Below are positions 4,813-5,957 of a DNA stretch of 5,957 nucleotides, piece after piece (the first letter of the stretch is position 1; each line of letters starts with the position of its first letter). The stretch is from Bacillota bacterium (GTDB taxonomy: Bacteria; Bacillota; Clostridia; Tissierellales; Peptoniphilaceae). Made by a program: the position numbers and the translations under genes. The notes beneath the pieces were generated by a model. That model searched no databases and was not told the origin of the DNA. It saw only the letters and a program-made list of their open reading frames with translations. Location: NCBI GenBank assembly GCA_023418835.1, contig JAEZYW010000012.1, positions 1-5,957 on the forward strand, given 5' to 3'.

Positions 4813-5957
4813 TATTCCACCACCACAATTTTTTTCCTATCGTCAACGAGGTTAACTACATTTATATCATTTTTTAGTAAAAATAAAAGATAATCGTAGA
4901 TTTCCTTAGTAATCAATTCACCCGTTGCCAATAAAGGAACTCCAGGTGGATAAGGAATTATAGGAGTCGCAACAACTTCTCCAATGCTATCTTCAATATC
5001 TACTAATTTTTTATGGGCAAAATAAGCTTCAGAAGGACACATTGAGATTACAGGTTTTGGCATATCCAAAGTTAAATCTCTTATGGGCTTTCTGTCCTCT
5101 CTATTTGCAATCTCTCTAACTGCATCAATTAAAGTTTCGTAATCCTCTACATTGTTCATAACAGTAGATACGGCTAATGTGCTATAATAATCGCTCATTT
5201 CCATTCTAATATTGTAATCATCGTATAATATTTTCATTAATTCTTGACCCTTGTAACCTACAATGTCAATTGTAATTCTACAAATGTCCAAGTCGAATAT
5301 AGTATCATCACGAGGATCTATTTCTAAAACCGTAACCCCTTTTATTTCTCCCAGTCTTTTTCTAACATCTAAAAGATATTCATAATTTTCGTCTAAATTT
5401 TTTCTTCCCTCTGTTGCCATGTATGCAACTGACATTTCGTTTGATAAGGTAAATAAATAAGACGGACTTGTAGTAGTGTATAATTGAAATCTATCTCTTA
5501 ATTTGTTCATATCTACTCTATCACTACAAACGTGAAGAAGAGATGTTTGTGTCAAACTTGGAAGAGTTTTATGAGTGGAGTGGATTACAATATCTGCCCC
5601 AGTTTTTATTGCAGATTCAGGATATTTATCCGATAAAGCAATATGAGGTCCATGGGCTTCGTCTACAATTAATATTCTCTTTTCGTCTCTGTGGACAATT
5701 TCTGCTATAGTTTTTATATCAGAGCAAATTCCATAGTAATTAGGATTTGTCAGAATAACAACTTTTATATCTGGATTTTCTTCTAAAGCTCTTTCCACAT
5801 CAGAAGGTCGCACTCCTGTCGTCAATTCGTATTCTGAATTGTAATTGGGAAATAAATAAATGGGTTCTAGTTCGTTTAAAATCATTGCGTTGTAAACTGA
5901 TTTGTGACAGTTTCTCTGTGCAAGTATTTTATCACCTTTGTTGGCTACTGTTGAAAG
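4812..5957 (-). CDS. Orn/Lys/Arg decarboxylase family PLP enzyme (5' end missing)
   Basis: The reading frame stays open to the right edge, so the true start lies outside; an internal ATG at 5883-5885 is only a methionine within the conserved RNCHKSVYNAM stretch. The visible 381 residues, numbered from the edge, show the fold-type I PLP core: GDKILAQRNCHKS (8-20), VILTNPNYYG (67-76), VDEAHGPH (98-105) with the Asp that pairs with the PLP nitrogen, and HSTHKT with the Schiff-base Lys at 130. The family C-terminal domain follows, with PYPPGVPLLATGE (335-347). It corresponds to B. subtilis yaaO, which also precedes tmk. Family members decarboxylate arginine, lysine or ornithine to polyamines or polyamine precursors; the substrate cannot be read from this sequence. 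The 3' end overlaps tmk by one base (TAGTG), making it probably the first visible gene of the operon; its promoter is outside. Confidence 0.93.
   Translation of the reverse strand, partial: LSTVANKGDKILAQRNCHKSVYNAMILNELEPIYLFPNYNSEYELTTGVRPSDVERALEENPDIKVVILTNPNYYGICSDIKTIAEIVHRDEKRILIVDEAHGPHIALSDKYPESAIKTGADIVIHSTHKTLPSLTQTSLLHVCSDRVDMNKLRDRFQLYTTTSPSYLFTLSNEMSVAYMATEGRKNLDENYEYLLDVRKRLGEIKGVTVLEIDPRDDTIFDLDICRITIDIVGYKGQELMKILYDDYNIRMEMSDYYSTLAVSTVMNNVEDYETLIDAVREIANREDRKPIRDLTLDMPKPVISMCPSEAYFAHKKLVDIEDSIGEVVATPIIPYPPGVPLLATGELITKEIYDYLLFLLKNDINVVNLVDDRKKIVVVE

Noticed and set aside
5883..5885. ATG as the true start of the decarboxylase gene
   Set aside because: Upstream codons stay open to the edge and encode conserved family sequence (GDKILAQRNCHKS), so the ATG is internal.

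Overview
The window is AT-rich, low-GC Gram-positive DNA with strong GGAGG-type ribosome binding sites and GTG and TTG starts besides ATG. It carries a clostridial-type 2[4Fe-4S] ferredoxin and the conserved Firmicutes block known in Bacillus subtilis as yaaO-tmk-darA(yaaQ)-yaaR-holB-ricT(yaaT)...rsmI(yabC). An anaerobic member of the Clostridia/Tissierellia is the best guess; Peptoniphilaceae (Peptoniphilus/Anaerococcus/Finegoldia type) is plausible but is inference only. Every gene lies on the minus strand, so transcription runs from high to low coordinates.

Right block (5957 to 1760), a tightly packed probable operon: a PLP-dependent Orn/Lys/Arg-decarboxylase-family protein whose 5' end is outside the window; thymidylate kinase (tmk); a cyclic-di-AMP receptor of the DarA/PstA family; a second, shorter DarA paralog; the DNA polymerase III delta' subunit (holB); and the PSP1/RicT iron-sulfur protein. 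Junctions are 1-nt stop/start overlaps, 22-32 nt overlaps, or a 12-nt gap, so translation is probably coupled. The genes join nucleotide supply for DNA synthesis (tmk), clamp loading (holB), c-di-AMP signalling (two DarA proteins) and RNA-processing control (RicT).

Middle (1759 to 1444): a 55-residue 2[4Fe-4S] ferredoxin gene with its own good promoter, perfect Shine-Dalgarno and strong intrinsic terminator. It is a monocistronic unit placed between ricT and rsmI.

Left block (1443 to 1): rsmI (16S rRNA C1402 2'-O-methyltransferase) starts at a TTG and overlaps by 1 nt a NurA-domain gene. That gene is broken after about 129 codons: its sequence switches abruptly into a second copy of the 3' part of rsmI (1-146 matches 671-816 with 5 mismatches), which runs off the left edge. 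The simplest reading is a 670-bp-period tandem duplication with one breakpoint inside rsmI and one inside the NurA gene. It would leave rsmI intact upstream, a chimeric truncated NurA in the middle, and probably an intact NurA gene just outside the window. A strain-mixture assembly artefact is a real alternative.

The most interesting points are this duplication junction and the tandem DarA pair, in which a loop-shortened paralog occupies the slot held by yaaR in Bacillus. I found no CRISPR array, tRNA, rRNA, insertion sequence or evidence of a wholly new system.
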